Positions 20,013-31,384 of a DNA stretch of 64,000 nucleotides are shown in pieces. The stretch's first letter is position 1. The number at the start of each line of letters is the position of its first letter. A program made the position numbers and the translations under genes. The stretch covers positions 2,477,301-2,541,300 of the forward strand of contig NZ_CP050192.1 in assembly GCF_011694515.1 (NCBI RefSeq). Reading direction: 5' to 3'. Under the pieces are notes generated by a model, which was not told the DNA's origin, did no database searches, and saw nothing but the letters and a program-made list of their open reading frames with translations. The stretch is from Mycobacterium sp. DL592. GTDB taxonomy: Bacteria > Actinomycetota > Actinomycetes > Mycobacteriales > Mycobacteriaceae.

Positions 20013-21944
20013 GTGTGCGGACTGCTTGCCCTGGTTTCAGCCCCGGCAAGCGGCATCTCGCCGGCGACGGTCGAGGCGGTGGCCGGCGCGTCGCACCTGA
20101 TGCGCCACCGGGGACCCGACGAACCCGGCACCTGGGCCGACGAACAGGTAGTCCTCGGTTTCAACCGGCTCTCGATCATCGACATCGCCCACTCACATCA
20201 GCCGTTGCGCTGGGGCCCGCAGGATGATCCCGAGCGCTACGTGCTGGTGTTCAACGGCGAGATCTACAACTACGTGGAATTAAGGGCGGAGTTGCGCTCC
20301 GCATACGGCGCGGTGTTCGCCACCGATGGTGACGGCGAGGCGATCCTGGCCGCCTACCACTTCTGGGGTACCGAGGCGCTGAGCCGGCTGCGCGGGATGT
20401 TCGCCTTCGCGCTGTGGGACACCCGCGAGCAGGTGCTGTTCTGCGCCCGCGACCCGTTCGGCATCAAGCCGCTGTTCATGGCGACCGGCCCCGGCGGCAC
20501 GGCCGTCGGCAGCGAGAAGAAGTGCCTGCTGGACCTCGCGGCGGAGCTGAGCCTGGACACCGGGATCGACGAGCGCGCGGTGCAGCACTACACGGTGCTG
20601 CAGTACGTGCCCGAACCCGAGACCCTGCATCGAGGCATCCGGCGGCTGGAGTCGGGCTGCTATGCGGTGATCTCCCCCGGCGAGGCGCCGAAGATCAGCC
20701 GCTACTTCGTCCCGCGATTCGCCGCGAAACCGTTCACCGCGGGCAGCGAGCAGGCCCGCTACGACGAGATCACCGCGGTTCTCGAGGATTCGGTGGCCAA
20801 GCACATGCGCGCCGACGTCACGGTCGGGGCGTTCCTGTCCGGTGGCATCGATTCCACCGCGATCGCCGCGCTGGCGATCCGGCACAACCCGCGGCTCATC
20901 ACGTTCACCACCGGCTTCGAACGGGAGGGCTTCTCCGAGGTCGACGTGGCGGTGGCCTCCGCGGAAGCGATCGGCGCGCGGCACGTCGCGAAGGTGGTCA
21001 GCCAGGCGGAGTTCGTGGCCGCGCTGCCCGAAATCGTCTGGTACCTGGACGAACCGGTGGCCGACCCGGCGCTGGTTCCGCTGTTCTTCATCGCCCGCGA
21101 AGCCCGTAAGCACGTCAAGGTGGTGCTCTCCGGCGAAGGTGCCGACGAACTCTTCGGCGGTTACACGATCTACCGGGAACCGTTGTCGCTCAAGCCTTTC
21201 GACTACCTGCCGCGGCCCTTGCGTAAGTCGTTGGGCCGGGCCTCGCGCCCGCTGCCGGAAGGGGTGCGGGGCAAGAGCCTGCTGCATCGCGGGTCGCTGA
21301 CGCTCGAGGAGCGCTACTACGGCAACGCCCGCAGCTTCTCCGACGAGCAGCTGCGCGCCGTGCTGCCGGGCTTCAACCCGGCCTGGACGCACACCGACGT
21401 CACCGCGCCGATCTACGCGCAGTCGGCCGGCTGGGATCCGGTGGCCCGCATGCAGCACATCGACCTGTTCACCTGGCTGCGCGGCGACATCCTGGTCAAG
21501 GCGGACAAGATGACGATGGCCAACTCGCTGGAGCTGCGGGTGCCGTTCCTGGACCCCGCGGTGTTCGCGGTGGCCTCGCGGCTGCCGTACGACCAGAAGA
21601 TCACCAGGACCACCACCAAGTACGCGCTGCGCCGCGCACTGGAGCCGATCGTGCCCGCCCATGTGCTCAACCGAGCCAAACTCGGCTTCCCGGTGCCGAT
21701 CCGGCACTGGCTGCGCTCAGGGGAACTGATGGAGTGGGCCTACGAGATGATCGACCGCTCGCAGGCCGGGCACCTGGTCGACATCGCGGCGGTACGCACC
21801 ATGCTCGACCAGCATCGCGCCGGCGAGAGCGATCACAGCAGACGGCTGTGGACGGTGCTGATCTTCATGCTGTGGCACGCGATCTTCGTCGAGCACAGCA
21901 TCACCCCGACGATCAGCGAGCCGCACTACCCCGTGCAGCTCTAG
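20013..21944 (+). CDS. asnB: Glutamine-dependent asparagine synthetase AsnB
   Basis: A 643-residue amidotransferase/synthetase (Rv2201 position). The start GTG at 20013 is fixed because the next codon is the catalytic Cys (MCGLLALV), which must become the N-terminus. The glutaminase domain has MRHRGPDE and FNGEIYN; the synthetase domain has the ATP pyrophosphatase loop FLSGGIDST and SGEGADELFGGY. It makes asparagine, or amidates a cell-wall residue as some actinobacterial AsnB-type enzymes do. The promoter appears leaderless. Confidence 0.93.
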   Translation: MCGLLALVSAPASGISPATVEAVAGASHLMRHRGPDEPGTWADEQVVLGFNRLSIIDIAHSHQPLRWGPQDDPERYVLVFNGEIYNYVELRAELRSAYGAVFATDGDGEAILAAYHFWGTEALSRLRGMFAFALWDTREQVLFCARDPFGIKPLFMATGPGGTAVGSEKKCLLDLAAELSLDTGIDERAVQHYTVLQYVPEPETLHRGIRRLESGCYAVISPGEAPKISRYFVPRFAAKPFTAGSEQARYDEITAVLEDSVAKHMRADVTVGAFLSGGIDSTAIAALAIRHNPRLITFTTGFEREGFSEVDVAVASAEAIGARHVAKVVSQAEFVAALPEIVWYLDEPVADPALVPLFFIAREARKHVKVVLSGEGADELFGGYTIYREPLSLKPFDYLPRPLRKSLGRASRPLPEGVRGKSLLHRGSLTLEERYYGNARSFSDEQLRAVLPGFNPAWTHTDVTAPIYAQSAGWDPVARMQHIDLFTWLRGDILVKADKMTMANSLELRVPFLDPAVFAVASRLPYDQKITRTTTKYALRRALEPIVPAHVLNRAKLGFPVPIRHWLRSGELMEWAYEMIDRSQAGHLVDIAAVRTMLDQHRAGESDHSRRLWTVLIFMLWHAIFVEHSITPTISEPHYPVQL

Positions 21945-21960
21945 CTGAGCGCCACTTCCG

Positions 21961-22974
<1,014 letters not shown>

Positions 22975-23120
22975 CTAGGTAACCATACCCGCGTCACGCG
23001 GCCGCTCATTCCCGGCCGGTGCGCTAGCCTGCCTACAAGAGGCGACTATATGGCCCTGCATCGGTGCCGATGTGGGCGGTAGGTCCGGATCCCTTTCCGC
23101 AGACCCCAGGAGACACATCG

Positions 23121-23798
23121 ATGGCTGACCCCTTTCCGCCGCCTGCGCAGGCCGGCGCCGAGGGTCATCCCTTCCCCGGTCAACCCGGCTACTCCGAGCC
23201 TTACCCCGAGGATCGGTTCGGCCCACCGGGAGTAGCGCCGCAGGGTGCCCAGTATCCGGGCGGCTATCCCGGGATGTTGCCGCCGCCGGTGTCCTACGGC
23301 CCCACCAGGCCCCGCCGCCGCAAGGTGGTGTGGCTGAGCGTGCTCGCGGTGGTCGTCGTCGGCGCTCTCGTCGCGACGCTGTTGGCCATTCGATCTGAGC
23401 GGCCCGCGAGCGCGACAGGCGCCTTCACCGACGCCGCAGCCAAGGCGACCATTCAGAACTACCTCACCGCGCTGGCCAACGGTGACACCGAGACGATCGC
23501 GCGAAACAACCTGTGCGGCATGTTCGACGCGGTCAAGGACCGCCGCGGCGACCAGGCACTGGCCCGGCTGGCCAGCGATGCGTTCCGCAGGCAGTTCGCC
23601 CGCGCCGAGGTGACCTCGATCGACAAGATCGTGTTGTCGTCGTCGTACCAGGCCCAAGTGCTGTTCACGATGAAGGTGGCGCCGACGTCGGCGGCGCGCA
23701 ACGGCCGTGACGAGGAGCAGGGTGTGGCGCAACTGCTGCGCCAGGACAACCAGTTGCTGGTGTGCTCGTACCTACTGCGAACGGCCGCCCAGTTCTGA
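23121..23798 (+). CDS. Membrane-anchored protein with Pro/Gly-rich N-terminus (Rv2203-like)
   Basis: A 225-residue protein: a Pro/Gly/Tyr-rich cytoplasmic part (about 65 residues), a membrane segment VVWLSVLAVVVVGALVATLLA, then a periplasmic domain of about 125 residues resembling the SnoaL/NTF2-like domains of mycobacterial membrane proteins (NYLTALANGDTETIARNNLC). ATG at 23121 has AGGAG 9 nt upstream. Function unknown. Its last two codons and stop form the first bases of a tandem repeat. Confidence 0.82.
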   Translation: MADPFPPPAQAGAEGHPFPGQPGYSEPYPEDRFGPPGVAPQGAQYPGGYPGMLPPPVSYGPTRPRRRKVVWLSVLAVVVVGALVATLLAIRSERPASATGAFTDAAAKATIQNYLTALANGDTETIARNNLCGMFDAVKDRRGDQALARLASDAFRRQFARAEVTSIDKIVLSSSYQAQVLFTMKVAPTSAARNGRDEEQGVAQLLRQDNQLLVCSYLLRTAAQF

Positions 23799-23898
23799 AC
23801 GAAGTGAAGAACTGAATCAGCTCCAGTTCTGAACGAAGTGAAGAACTGAATCAGCTCCAGTTCTGAACGAAGTGAAGAACTGAATCCAGTTCTGAACG
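23790..23898. repeat. 34-bp tandem repeat with internal hairpins (3.3 copies)
   Basis: Unit boundaries are 23790-23823, 23824-23857 and 23858-23886 (shortened), plus a partial fourth from 23887. Each unit holds a perfect inverted repeat CAGTTCT - 11 nt - AGAACTG. The first unit begins inside the last codon pair (CAG TTC TGA) of the upstream gene, so the gene end has been duplicated. It fills the space between two convergent genes and could form serial hairpins on either strand. Confidence 0.9.
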
Positions 23899-23920
23899 GG
23901 CGGCCGTCGCTAGCGGTGCG

Positions 23921-24283
23921 TCAGTTGAACGAGTCGCCGCAGGCGCAGGAGCCGGTGGCGTTCGGGTTGTCGATCGTGAAGCCCTGCTTCTCGATGGTGT
24001 CGACGAAGTCGATCGTGGCGCCCTGTACGTACGGGGCGCTCATCCGGTCGACGGTCAGGTTGACGCCGCCAAACTCCACGGTGAGGTCACCGTCGAGGGC
24101 GCGGTCGTCGAAGAACAGGTTGTAGCGAAGGCCTGCGCAGCCACCGGGCTGTACCGCGATACGCAGCGCAAGGTCGTCGCGTCCCTCCTGGTCGAGCAGG
24201 GACTTGGCCTTGGCGGCCGCGGTGTCGGTCAACGTCACGCCGTGGGCGGTCGTGGTCGTGGTCGACTCGTCGGAAACAGTCAT
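23921..24283 (-). CDS. erpA: A-type iron-sulfur carrier (ErpA/HesB family)
   Basis: A 120-residue scaffold/carrier that delivers Fe-S clusters to target proteins. The three conserved cysteines are in GGCAGLRY and SCACGDSF, the standard A-type pattern. The N-terminus has a Thr-rich stretch (STTTTTAHG). It occupies the Rv2204c position; nearby clients could be the Rieske protein or other respiratory Fe-S enzymes, but this is inference. Start ATG at 24283. Confidence 0.92.
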   Translation of the reverse strand: MTVSDESTTTTTAHGVTLTDTAAAKAKSLLDQEGRDDLALRIAVQPGGCAGLRYNLFFDDRALDGDLTVEFGGVNLTVDRMSAPYVQGATIDFVDTIEKQGFTIDNPNATGSCACGDSFN

Positions 24284-24375
24284 TACGTCTCCCTCATGCA
24301 GATGTCTGTCGTGGGGTTCCCGTGGGGGTTAGGCCCACCTGGTCAACGGTACCTTGTTCGGCCACTATTCCCGAC

Positions 24376-25464
24376 TCAGGCGCTACACGCAGTGCCCAGG
24401 TCGGCCGCGGTGCGCTCGGCCAGGCCGGTCAGCTGGCGGGCGGCGTCGTCGATGGCGAGCTGAACCGACCCGGCGTAGTCGGCGATCGCGTGTGCCGCCG
24501 TGATGCCCTCGTCGCGCAGGACCGCGGGGTCGAGGGTGACCTGGCCGGCCAGCACCAGCACCGGGATGCCGCGCGGGCGGGCGCCGGCGGCCAGCGCGCT
24601 GACCACCTTGCCGTGTAGGGACTGGTCATCGAACCGGCCTTCGCCGGTGACGATGACGTCGGCGGTCGCGATGTCGGTGGCCAGCCCGGTGTGCTCGGCG
24701 ATGACCGCCGCACCCGACTCTCGGGTGGCACCGAGGGCCAGCAGCGCTGCGCCCAGTCCCCCGGCCGCACCGGCACCGGACAGTGCGCTGACGGGCTGAC
24801 CGGCCAGCGCGTCCAGCCGCGCTGCCCAGGCCGTCAGTCTCTGCTCCAGGATCTCCACGGTGGGCGGGTCGGCGCCCTTCTGCGGGCCGAAGATCCGGGC
24901 CGCTCCCATCGGTCCCAGCAGCGGGTGTTCGACGTCGGTGGCAGCGATCAGCCGGATTCCGTCCAGGCTCTCACGGGCGGCGCGCAGCCCGCCGAGGGCG
25001 TCGATGAGGCCGCGGCCGCCGTCGGTGCAGCCGCTGCCGCCGAGGCCGACGACGATGGTGCCTGCGCCGGCGAGCAGTGCCGCCGCAACGAGCTGACCGA
25101 CGCCGCGGCTGTGGGCCGCCAGCGCGGTGTCGACGGTGGGCGGCCCACCGAGCAGCGCCAGCCCGCAGGCCTGCGCGCATTCGATGTAGGCGGTGGAGGT
25201 CGCGTCGTCGTAGACCCACTCGGCGTCCACGTCCTCGGTCAGCGGACCGCTGACCCGGGTGTGCCGGACACCGCCGAGCCGGTCGGCGAGTACACCGATG
25301 AAGCCCGGCCCCCCATCGGACTGCGGTGCCCGGACGATCTCGTCCGCCGGGCGGGCCCGCAGCCAACCGGCGGCGATGGCGTCGGCGGCCTGGACTGCGG
25401 TGAGGCTGTCGCCGTAGCAGTCCGGGGCCACGAGCACCCGAAGGGCGGCCTGGGAGCCGGTCAT
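24376..25464 (-). CDS. Glycerate kinase (GK-I family)
   Basis: A 362-residue enzyme of the GckA/GlxK glycerate kinase family (Rv2205c position), which phosphorylates D-glycerate. Family features include [14 protein letters not shown] at the N-terminus, [14 protein letters not shown] near residue 140, [15 protein letters not shown] near 230 and [15 protein letters not shown] near 270. Start ATG at 25464; 92 bp upstream of the Fe-S carrier gene on the same strand. Confidence 0.9.
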   Translation of the reverse strand: MTGSQAALRVLVAPDCYGDSLTAVQAADAIAAGWLRARPADEIVRAPQSDGGPGFIGVLADRLGGVRHTRVSGPLTEDVDAEWVYDDATSTAYIECAQACGLALLGGPPTVDTALAAHSRGVGQLVAAALLAGAGTIVVGLGGSGCTDGGRGLIDALGGLRAARESLDGIRLIAATDVEHPLLGPMGAARIFGPQKGADPPTVEILEQRLTAWAARLDALAGQPVSALSGAGAAGGLGAALLALGATRESGAAVIAEHTGLATDIATADVIVTGEGRFDDQSLHGKVVSALAAGARPRGIPVLVLAGQVTLDPAVLRDEGITAAHAIADYAGSVQLAIDDAARQLTGLAERTAADLGTACSA

Positions 25465-25522
25465 TCCTGCAGGGTAAGGCGCGGCATCGTGAGGTGCATG
25501 CCGGGCTTGCAGCGTGGCGAAG

Positions 25523-25535
25523 TAACCTGGCAGGC
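25523..25535 (+). promoter_or_regulatory. Leaderless-type -10 element of the DUF3043 gene
   Basis: TAACCT (25523-25528) fits TANNNT and ends 7 nt before GTG 25536. No ribosome-binding site lies at the proper distance. Confidence 0.5.
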
Positions 25536-26186
25536 GTGAAGCTGCTGGGTCGCAAGAACGACGACGGCGACGCGCCGGAGGCCGAGCCGACGGTGGTCGA
25601 GGACCCGGCGGCGCGTACGACTGCGCCGAAGGGCAGGCCGACGCCCAAGCGCAGCCAGTCCGAGAAGCGCCGCGGTCCGGTCGCGCCCGCTCCGATGACT
25701 ACTGCCGAGGCACGCAAACGCCGCAAGGAGATGCGCGCGACGCTGACCAAGGAAGAGCGCAAGGCCGAGAAGCTGCAGCGCCGCGCCGCGATGAACGACC
25801 GCCGCGAGCGCATGATGGCCGGCGACGAGGACTACCTGCTGCCGCGCGACAAGGGCCCGGTGCGCCGCTACGTGCGCGACATCGTCGACTCGCGCCGCAA
25901 CGTGCTGGGACTGTTCATGCCCGCGGCGCTGTTCATGATCTTCGTGATGCTCGCGCTGCCCAAGGTGCAGCTGTTCATCTCGCCGGCGATGCTCGTGCTG
26001 ATGGCGATCATGGGCCTCGACGCGGTCCTGCTGGGACGCAAGGTGAACAAGGCGGTCGCCGCGAAGTTCCCGGACAACACCGAGGGCGCGTTCAAGCTCG
26101 GTATGTACGCGGCGGGCCGGGCTTCTCAGATGCGCCGCATGCGCGCCCCGAAACCTCGGGTCGAGCGCGGCGCACAGGTCGCCTGA
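25536..26186 (+). CDS. DUF3043 membrane protein (Rv2206-like)
   Basis: A 216-residue protein with a highly basic, Lys/Arg-rich soluble N-terminus (about residues 35-110) and two membrane helices ([17 protein letters not shown] and [20 protein letters not shown]), then a basic tail. GTG at 25536 starts the conserved sequence KLLGRKND and follows a leaderless-type promoter. DUF3043 proteins are near-universal in actinobacteria and have no assigned function. The cobU gene begins 14 bp downstream, so the cobalamin genes may be co-transcribed from here. Confidence 0.88.
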   Translation: MKLLGRKNDDGDAPEAEPTVVEDPAARTTAPKGRPTPKRSQSEKRRGPVAPAPMTTAEARKRRKEMRATLTKEERKAEKLQRRAAMNDRRERMMAGDEDYLLPRDKGPVRRYVRDIVDSRRNVLGLFMPAALFMIFVMLALPKVQLFISPAMLVLMAIMGLDAVLLGRKVNKAVAAKFPDNTEGAFKLGMYAAGRASQMRRMRAPKPRVERGAQVA

Positions 26187-26199
26187 GTTCACCCGCACG

Positions 26200-26727
26200 G
26201 TGCGCACCCTGGTGCTCGGCGGAATCAGGTCGGGCAAGTCACGATGGGCGGAGACAGCGATCAGCGGTGAGCAGGCGGTGCGGTATCTGGCCACCGGGCC
26301 GGTGGCGGACTCCGACTCGTCGTGGGCGCAGCGGGTGGCCCGGCACCGCGACCGCCGGCCGGCTTCGTGGCGCACGGTGGAGACCGCCGACGTCGCGGGG
26401 CAACTGCGCGCCGAACCACATACCGCGACGCTGGTCGACGATGTCGGCGGCTGGTTGACCGCGACACTGGACCGGTGCGGCTGGGACGGCGGCCCGGTGG
26501 ACGATGACGTCGACGAATTAGTCACGGCGGTCGGCGAATTCGAGGGCCCGCTGGTGTTGGTCAGCCCCGAGGTCGGCCTGACCGTGGTGCCCGCGACGGC
26601 ATCCGGCAGGCGTTTCGCCGACGAGCTGGGCACGCTCAACCAACGCCTCGCCCAGTGCTGTGAGCGGGTGGTCCTGGTGGTCGCGGGGCTGCCGGTATGG
26701 GTCAAACCGACGAAAGTGCCGAACTGA
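26200..26727 (+). CDS. cobU: Adenosylcobinamide kinase/guanylyltransferase CobU
   Basis: A 175-residue P-loop enzyme that phosphorylates adenosylcobinamide and transfers GMP to it in the lower-loop assembly of cobalamin. Walker [13 protein letters not shown] is at residues 8-19; the nucleotide-accepting His lies in VARHRDRRP, and [13 protein letters not shown] is typical. In M. tuberculosis cobU sits elsewhere on the chromosome; here cobU-cobT-cobS are contiguous. GTG start at 26200; its TGA overlaps the cobT ATG. Confidence 0.9.
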   Translation: MRTLVLGGIRSGKSRWAETAISGEQAVRYLATGPVADSDSSWAQRVARHRDRRPASWRTVETADVAGQLRAEPHTATLVDDVGGWLTATLDRCGWDGGPVDDDVDELVTAVGEFEGPLVLVSPEVGLTVVPATASGRRFADELGTLNQRLAQCCERVVLVVAGLPVWVKPTKVPN

Positions 26728-27764
26728 TGGAATTCCCTCCCGTTGCCCCGCCGGACTCGCGCGCCGCAGCGGCCGCTCGCCGCAGGCAGGAGATCCTCAC
26801 CAAGCCCGCGGGCGCACTTGGCCGCCTCGAGGACCTCTCCGTGTGGGTGTCATCCTGCCAAAGCTCATGTCCACCAAAGCAGTTCGAACGCGCCCGGGTC
26901 GTGGTGTTCGCTGGTGACCACGGGGTCGCACGCGCCGGGGTCTCGGCGTATCCGCCCGAGGTGACCGCACAGATGGTGGCTAACATCAGCGCAGGTGGCG
27001 CCGCAATCAATGTACTCGCCGAGGCGGCGGGCGCATCGGTGCGCGTGGTGGACATCGCGGTGGACTGCGACGGGCCCGCTGACGACTACAAGGTCCGCCG
27101 CTCCAGTGGCAACATCGCCGTCGGGGACGCGCTGAGCGAGGACGAGGCGATCGCCGCGGTCGAGGTCGGCAGGCGTATCGCCGACGAGGAGGTCGACGCC
27201 GGGGCCGACCTGTTGATCGCGGGCGATATGGGCATCGGAAACACCACGGCTGCAACGACTTTGATCGCCACCCTCACCGACACCGAGCCGGTGGTCGTCG
27301 TCGGCCGTGGCACCGGCATCGATGACGCCGGCTGGTCCAGAAAGACGGCGGCGGTGCGCGATGCGATGTACCGGGCGCGGCGCCTGCGATCAGACCCGCT
27401 CGGCCTGTTGCGGACGTGCGGCGGCGCCGACCTCGCCGCGATGGCGGGGTTCTGCGCACAGGCCGCGGTGCGGCGCACGCCACTGCTGCTCGACGGCGTC
27501 GTGGTGACCTCGGCGGCGCTGATCGCCGACCGGATGGCGCCCGGGGCGCGGGCGTGGTGGCAGGCCGGGCACCGCTCCACCGAACCGGCGCACACCCTGG
27601 CGCTCGATCACCTGGGCCTGACCCCGATCATCGATCTGGGTCTGCGCCTCGGTGAGGGCACCGGCGCCGCGGTGGCCCTGCCGATCGTCCGCGCCGCTGT
27701 CGCAACCTTGGCGTCGATGGCCACATTCGAAGGTGCGGGCGTCTCGGACCGTGTCACGGACTGA
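26727..27764 (+). CDS. cobT: Nicotinate-nucleotide-DMB phosphoribosyltransferase CobT
   Basis: A 345-residue enzyme that makes alpha-ribazole phosphate for the cobalamin lower ligand. Motifs seen are [27 protein letters not shown], the [12 protein letters not shown] stretch and the C-terminal Glu in [13 protein letters not shown] 26727 overlaps the cobU stop (TGATG) and aligns with the usual N-terminus; ATG 26697 would add ten residues overlapping cobU. Confidence 0.93.
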   Translation: MEFPPVAPPDSRAAAAARRRQEILTKPAGALGRLEDLSVWVSSCQSSCPPKQFERARVVVFAGDHGVARAGVSAYPPEVTAQMVANISAGGAAINVLAEAAGASVRVVDIAVDCDGPADDYKVRRSSGNIAVGDALSEDEAIAAVEVGRRIADEEVDAGADLLIAGDMGIGNTTAATTLIATLTDTEPVVVVGRGTGIDDAGWSRKTAAVRDAMYRARRLRSDPLGLLRTCGGADLAAMAGFCAQAAVRRTPLLLDGVVVTSAALIADRMAPGARAWWQAGHRSTEPAHTLALDHLGLTPIIDLGLRLGEGTGAAVALPIVRAAVATLASMATFEGAGVSDRVTD

Positions 27765-27766
27765 TC

Positions 27767-28516
27767 GTGTTCGGCTCGCTGGCAACGGCTTTCGCGTTCG
27801 GAACGGTACTTCCCGTACCCTCGCGCGGGCCCGGCGTCGGGCGGGCGACCATGTCGGCTTTTCCGGTGGTCGGCATGACCCTCGGCGTACTGGCGGCCGG
27901 CTTGCTCTGGGCAGCACAGTGGGCTTTCGGACCGCATAGTCCGCTGGCCGGGGTGATCACGGTGGCCGCTCTGCTGCTGGCCACCCGGGGCCTGCACATC
28001 GACGGGCTGTCCGACACGGTCGACGGGCTGGGCTGTTATGGGCCACCAGAGCGGGCCTTGCAGGTGATGCGCGACGGGACGGCAGGCCCGTTCGGGGTGG
28101 CGGCCGTGGTGGTGGTGGTGGTGACCCAGGCGCTGGCGTTCGCAGCCGCCGGTACGGGGCTGACCGGACTCGCCTGCGTGGTCACGGCCGTGACGACCGG
28201 CCGGGTGGCGGCAGTGCTGGCGTGCCGGCGCGCCGTGCCGGCCGCGGCCGGAAGTGTGCTCGGTGATCGTGTCGCAGGCACCCAGCCCTGGTGGGTGGCG
28301 ACGGTGTGGGTGCTGGCCGCTGCCGCACTGTCGGTGCCGGCGACCGGACTGCCGTGGCAGGGTCCGGTGACGGTGGCCGCGGTGCTGGCGCTTTCGGTTG
28401 TGATGGTGCGTCATTGCGTACGCCGGTTCGGTGGGATCACCGGAGACGTGCTGGGTGCGGTGATCGAACTGGCGACGACGCTGTGCGCCGTCGGGTTGGT
28501 GATCGGTGCCCGATGA
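27767..28516 (+). CDS. cobS: Adenosylcobinamide-GDP ribazoletransferase CobS
   Basis: A 249-residue integral membrane enzyme that joins adenosylcobinamide-GDP and alpha-ribazole in the last step of cobalamin assembly. The family motif [16 protein letters not shown] is near residue 75, followed by [10 protein letters not shown]. About six hydrophobic segments are present. GTG start at 27767, 2 bp after cobT. No cobalamin riboswitch is seen upstream of the operon. Confidence 0.93.
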   Translation: MFGSLATAFAFGTVLPVPSRGPGVGRATMSAFPVVGMTLGVLAAGLLWAAQWAFGPHSPLAGVITVAALLLATRGLHIDGLSDTVDGLGCYGPPERALQVMRDGTAGPFGVAAVVVVVVTQALAFAAAGTGLTGLACVVTAVTTGRVAAVLACRRAVPAAAGSVLGDRVAGTQPWWVATVWVLAAAALSVPATGLPWQGPVTVAAVLALSVVMVRHCVRRFGGITGDVLGAVIELATTLCAVGLVIGAR

Positions 28517-28584
28517 ACCCGACGTTTTCGGCGTGGCCGGTTGCCTCTGAGGTCTAGCCTGTCGACAGAACCGCAGGGGGTGCC

Positions 28585-30258
28585 GTGGACGAATCAAGCA
28601 GACTGCCCGACGCTGACTGGTTTCGTCGCATGGCCGACAGCAATGGTTTGGTCTTCTTCGTCCTGAGGGTGCAGCCGGATCTTGCCTTCGAGTTCATCAA
28701 CGATGCCCTCGAGGCCCAGATCGGTGTCTCGGCCGGTGAGGCGCTCGCCGACGCTGAGGCGTTGCTGGGCAGGATCGATCCGGAACACGCCGACCGCATG
28801 GCCGAGACGCTGGCACTGCCGCCCGGCGCCGAGGCGAGCGTCGAGTTGGTGTGGCGACACCGCGACGGGTACGACACGGCCAGCCGGGTGCAGGTCCGGT
28901 CCCGCCGTCGCGAGGACGGCTCGGTGATCCTGGAGGGCTCCGCACGAGACATCACCCAGCTGCGCGAGGCCGAGATGGAACTGCGTCAGTCCGAGAAGCG
29001 GCACCGGCTGATGGCCGAGAACGCCTGGGAAGTGATCTGGACGATGGCGATGGACACCTCCATCACCTACGTCAGTCCGGCCGTTGCGCGTGTCCGCGGC
29101 CTCACTCCCGACGAGGCGATGCGCGAGTCGCTGGCCGAGGCGCTCACGCCGGATTCCGCCGTGATGGCGTTGGAGTACTTCCAGCAACTCTTCGAGGCCA
29201 AGGAGCGCGGCGAGGAGCTGCCTGTCTTCCGCGGCGAGCTCGACTTCTACCGCAAAGACCAGTCCATCATGAGCGCCGACTTACAGGTGATCCCCCACGT
29301 CGACGACGACGGAGAGATCGTCGAGCTGCTCGGTGTCAGCCGCGATATCAGTGAGCAGAAGCTGGTCGAAGCAGAGTTGCGCAAGTCCGAGGAGCGATCC
29401 CGCCTGATGGCCGAGAACGCCTGGGAGATCATCTGGACCGCCGACCCCAACGGACTGGTGACCTACGTGAGCCCATCGGTCGAGCGGGTCCGCGGCGTGC
29501 CCGTCGAACAGGCCATGAACCAACCGCTCGAGGAGATCTACCCGCCCGAGTCGGCCGCCAGTATTCACGACTATTTCGTCGATCTGCACGCCGCGATCCG
29601 CCGCGGCACAGCGTTGCCCGGGTATCGGCAAGAGGTCGAGATGTACCGCGGTGACGGCACGACCATGGTCGCCGAGACGCAGGTCATCCCGCACCTCGAC
29701 GAGAACGGGCGGGTGGTCGAGATCATCGGCGTGACCCGAGATGTCAGTGAGCGCAAGGCGTTCGAGGCGGAGCTGAAGCGGCTGGCGGTCACCGATGCGC
29801 TGACCGGGGTGTGGAACCGCCGCCACGGCGAGGAACTGTTCAACGCCGAGCTGCGAGATGCCCACCAGAGCGGTCTGCCGCTGACTCTGCTGATGCTCGA
29901 CATCGATCACTTCAAGTCGATCAACGACCGGTACGGCCATCAGGCCGGCGACCGGGTGCTCATCGAGGTGAGCCGCCTTCTGCAGGCGAACCTGCCCGGC
30001 ACCGACGTGGTGTCGCGTTGGGGCGGTGAGGAGTTCGTCATCCTGCTGCGCGGTGCGGACATGGACGATTCGTTGCCGACCGCCGAGAAGATCAGGGCGC
30101 AGATCGCCGACACGGTCTTCGCCGACGTCGGTCCGGTGACCGTCAGTATCGGCGTCGCCGAACTGAAGAAAGGTGAGCAGCTCGACTCCTGGCTGGGGCG
30201 CGCCGACGAGGCGCTGTACCGGGCCAAGCGCTCCGGGCGCAACGCGGTGCGCAGCTAG
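28585..30258 (+). CDS. Triple-PAS GGDEF diguanylate cyclase
   Basis: A 557-residue soluble protein with three PAS domains (about residues 10-130, 135-255 and 260-385) and a C-terminal GGDEF domain. PAS 2 and 3 both open with MAENAWE(V/I)IWT, so they look duplicated. The active-site loop is RWGGEEF, competent for c-di-GMP synthesis; the RxxD inhibitory site five residues upstream is absent ([13 protein letters not shown]). No EAL domain or membrane helix. It sits where M. tuberculosis has Rv2209. GTG 28585 has AGGGGG upstream, and TAGCCT at 28555 may be the -10 box. Confidence 0.92.
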   Translation: MDESSRLPDADWFRRMADSNGLVFFVLRVQPDLAFEFINDALEAQIGVSAGEALADAEALLGRIDPEHADRMAETLALPPGAEASVELVWRHRDGYDTASRVQVRSRRREDGSVILEGSARDITQLREAEMELRQSEKRHRLMAENAWEVIWTMAMDTSITYVSPAVARVRGLTPDEAMRESLAEALTPDSAVMALEYFQQLFEAKERGEELPVFRGELDFYRKDQSIMSADLQVIPHVDDDGEIVELLGVSRDISEQKLVEAELRKSEERSRLMAENAWEIIWTADPNGLVTYVSPSVERVRGVPVEQAMNQPLEEIYPPESAASIHDYFVDLHAAIRRGTALPGYRQEVEMYRGDGTTMVAETQVIPHLDENGRVVEIIGVTRDVSERKAFEAELKRLAVTDALTGVWNRRHGEELFNAELRDAHQSGLPLTLLMLDIDHFKSINDRYGHQAGDRVLIEVSRLLQANLPGTDVVSRWGGEEFVILLRGADMDDSLPTAEKIRAQIADTVFADVGPVTVSIGVAELKKGEQLDSWLGRADEALYRAKRSGRNAVRS

Positions 30259-31361
30259 CCGAGCCGGGTCATCCAGCCGTGGTTGTCGGCGAAGGTGCCG
30301 CGCTGGATTCCGGTCAGGGTGTCGCGCAAGGCCATCGTGACCTCGCCGGGTTCGCCGTCGGCAATGGTGAACTCGCCTTCGCCGAACTTCACGTGCGACA
30401 CCGGGGTGATCACCGCGGCGGTGCCGCAGGCGAACACCTCGGTGATCTCGCCGGCTGCCACGCCCTTGCGCCACTCTTCGACGTCGATCTTGCGCTCCTC
30501 GACGGCGAAGCCGCCGTCACTGGCCAGCTGTAGCAGCGAGTCGCGGGTGATGCCGGGCAGCAGCGACCCGCTGAGTTCCGGGGTGACCAGTCGGGCCGAC
30601 CCGCCGCTGCCGAAGACGAAGAACAGGTTCATCCCGCCCATCTCCTCGACGTAGCGGCGTTCGATTGCATCCAGCCATACCACCTGGTCGCAACCGTGCT
30701 CGGCGGCCTCGGCCTGCGCCAGCAGGGAGGCAGCGTAGTTGCCGCCGAACTTCGCCGCGCCGGTGCCGCCCGGGCTGGCCCGCACGTACTCGGTGGACAA
30801 CCACACACTGACCGGCTTGATGCCGCCCTTGAAGTAGGCGCCCGCCGGTGAACCGATCACCAGGTAGCGGTACTCCGAGGCGGGCCGCACGCCCAGGCCG
30901 GGCTCGGTGGCGATGATGAACGGCCGTAGGTACAGCGACTCCTCGCCGCCGGCCGGCGGCACCCACTGCTCGTCGACGGCGATCAGCTGCCGCAGCGATT
31001 CGATGAACGCGTCCTCGGGCAGTTCCGGGATGGCCAGCCGGCGTGCCGAGCTGCGCAGCCGTGCGGCGTTGGCCTCCGGGCGGAACGACACGATCGACCC
31101 GTCGGCCCACCGGTAGGCCTTGAGTCCCTCGAACACTTCCTGGGCGTAGTGCAGGACGATCGCCGAGGGGTCCAGCTCGATCGGGCCGTAGGGCAGCACA
31201 CGGGCGTCGTACCAGCCGCGCTCGTGGGTGTAGAGCACCGACACCATGTGGTCGGTGTGGTAGCGGCCGAACCCGGGGTCGGACAGGATCTGGGCCCGTA
31301 CCTCGTCGGTCACCGGGTTCGCGTTGCGCTCAACCGTGAATTCGAGGGGGCCGTTGGTCAT
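30255..31361 (-). CDS. ilvE: Branched-chain amino acid aminotransferase IlvE
   Basis: A 368-residue fold-type IV PLP enzyme that makes and degrades Leu, Ile and Val (Rv2210c). Key segments are [23 protein letters not shown], the PLP Lys in [11 protein letters not shown], and [20 protein letters not shown] binds the phosphate. ATG 31361 is 7 nt after a -10 element, so a leaderless transcript is likely even though gcvT lies 23 bp upstream. Its stop shares CTAG with the GGDEF gene. Confidence 0.95.
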   Translation of the reverse strand: MTNGPLEFTVERNANPVTDEVRAQILSDPGFGRYHTDHMVSVLYTHERGWYDARVLPYGPIELDPSAIVLHYAQEVFEGLKAYRWADGSIVSFRPEANAARLRSSARRLAIPELPEDAFIESLRQLIAVDEQWVPPAGGEESLYLRPFIIATEPGLGVRPASEYRYLVIGSPAGAYFKGGIKPVSVWLSTEYVRASPGGTGAAKFGGNYAASLLAQAEAAEHGCDQVVWLDAIERRYVEEMGGMNLFFVFGSGGSARLVTPELSGSLLPGITRDSLLQLASDGGFAVEERKIDVEEWRKGVAAGEITEVFACGTAAVITPVSHVKFGEGEFTIADGEPGEVTMALRDTLTGIQRGTFADNHGWMTRLG

Positions 31362-31374
31362 AACCGAAATTGTA
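31362..31374 (-). promoter_or_regulatory. Leaderless-type -10 element of ilvE
   Basis: On the reverse strand TACAAT (31374-31369) is followed by 7 nt and the ilvE ATG. It lies within the 23-bp gap after gcvT, so ilvE can be transcribed on its own as well as by read-through. Confidence 0.5.
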
Positions 31375-31384
31375 GACCGAGCCG

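Noticed and set aside
23790..23898. CRISPR array
   Set aside because: Units are directly adjacent without unique spacers and contain hairpins; it is a tandem repeat, and no cas genes are present.
29281..30474. 397-codon reverse frame opposite the GGDEF gene
   Set aside because: Antisense shadow; the forward PAS/GGDEF motifs are unambiguous, and ilvE occupies the reverse strand in another frame.
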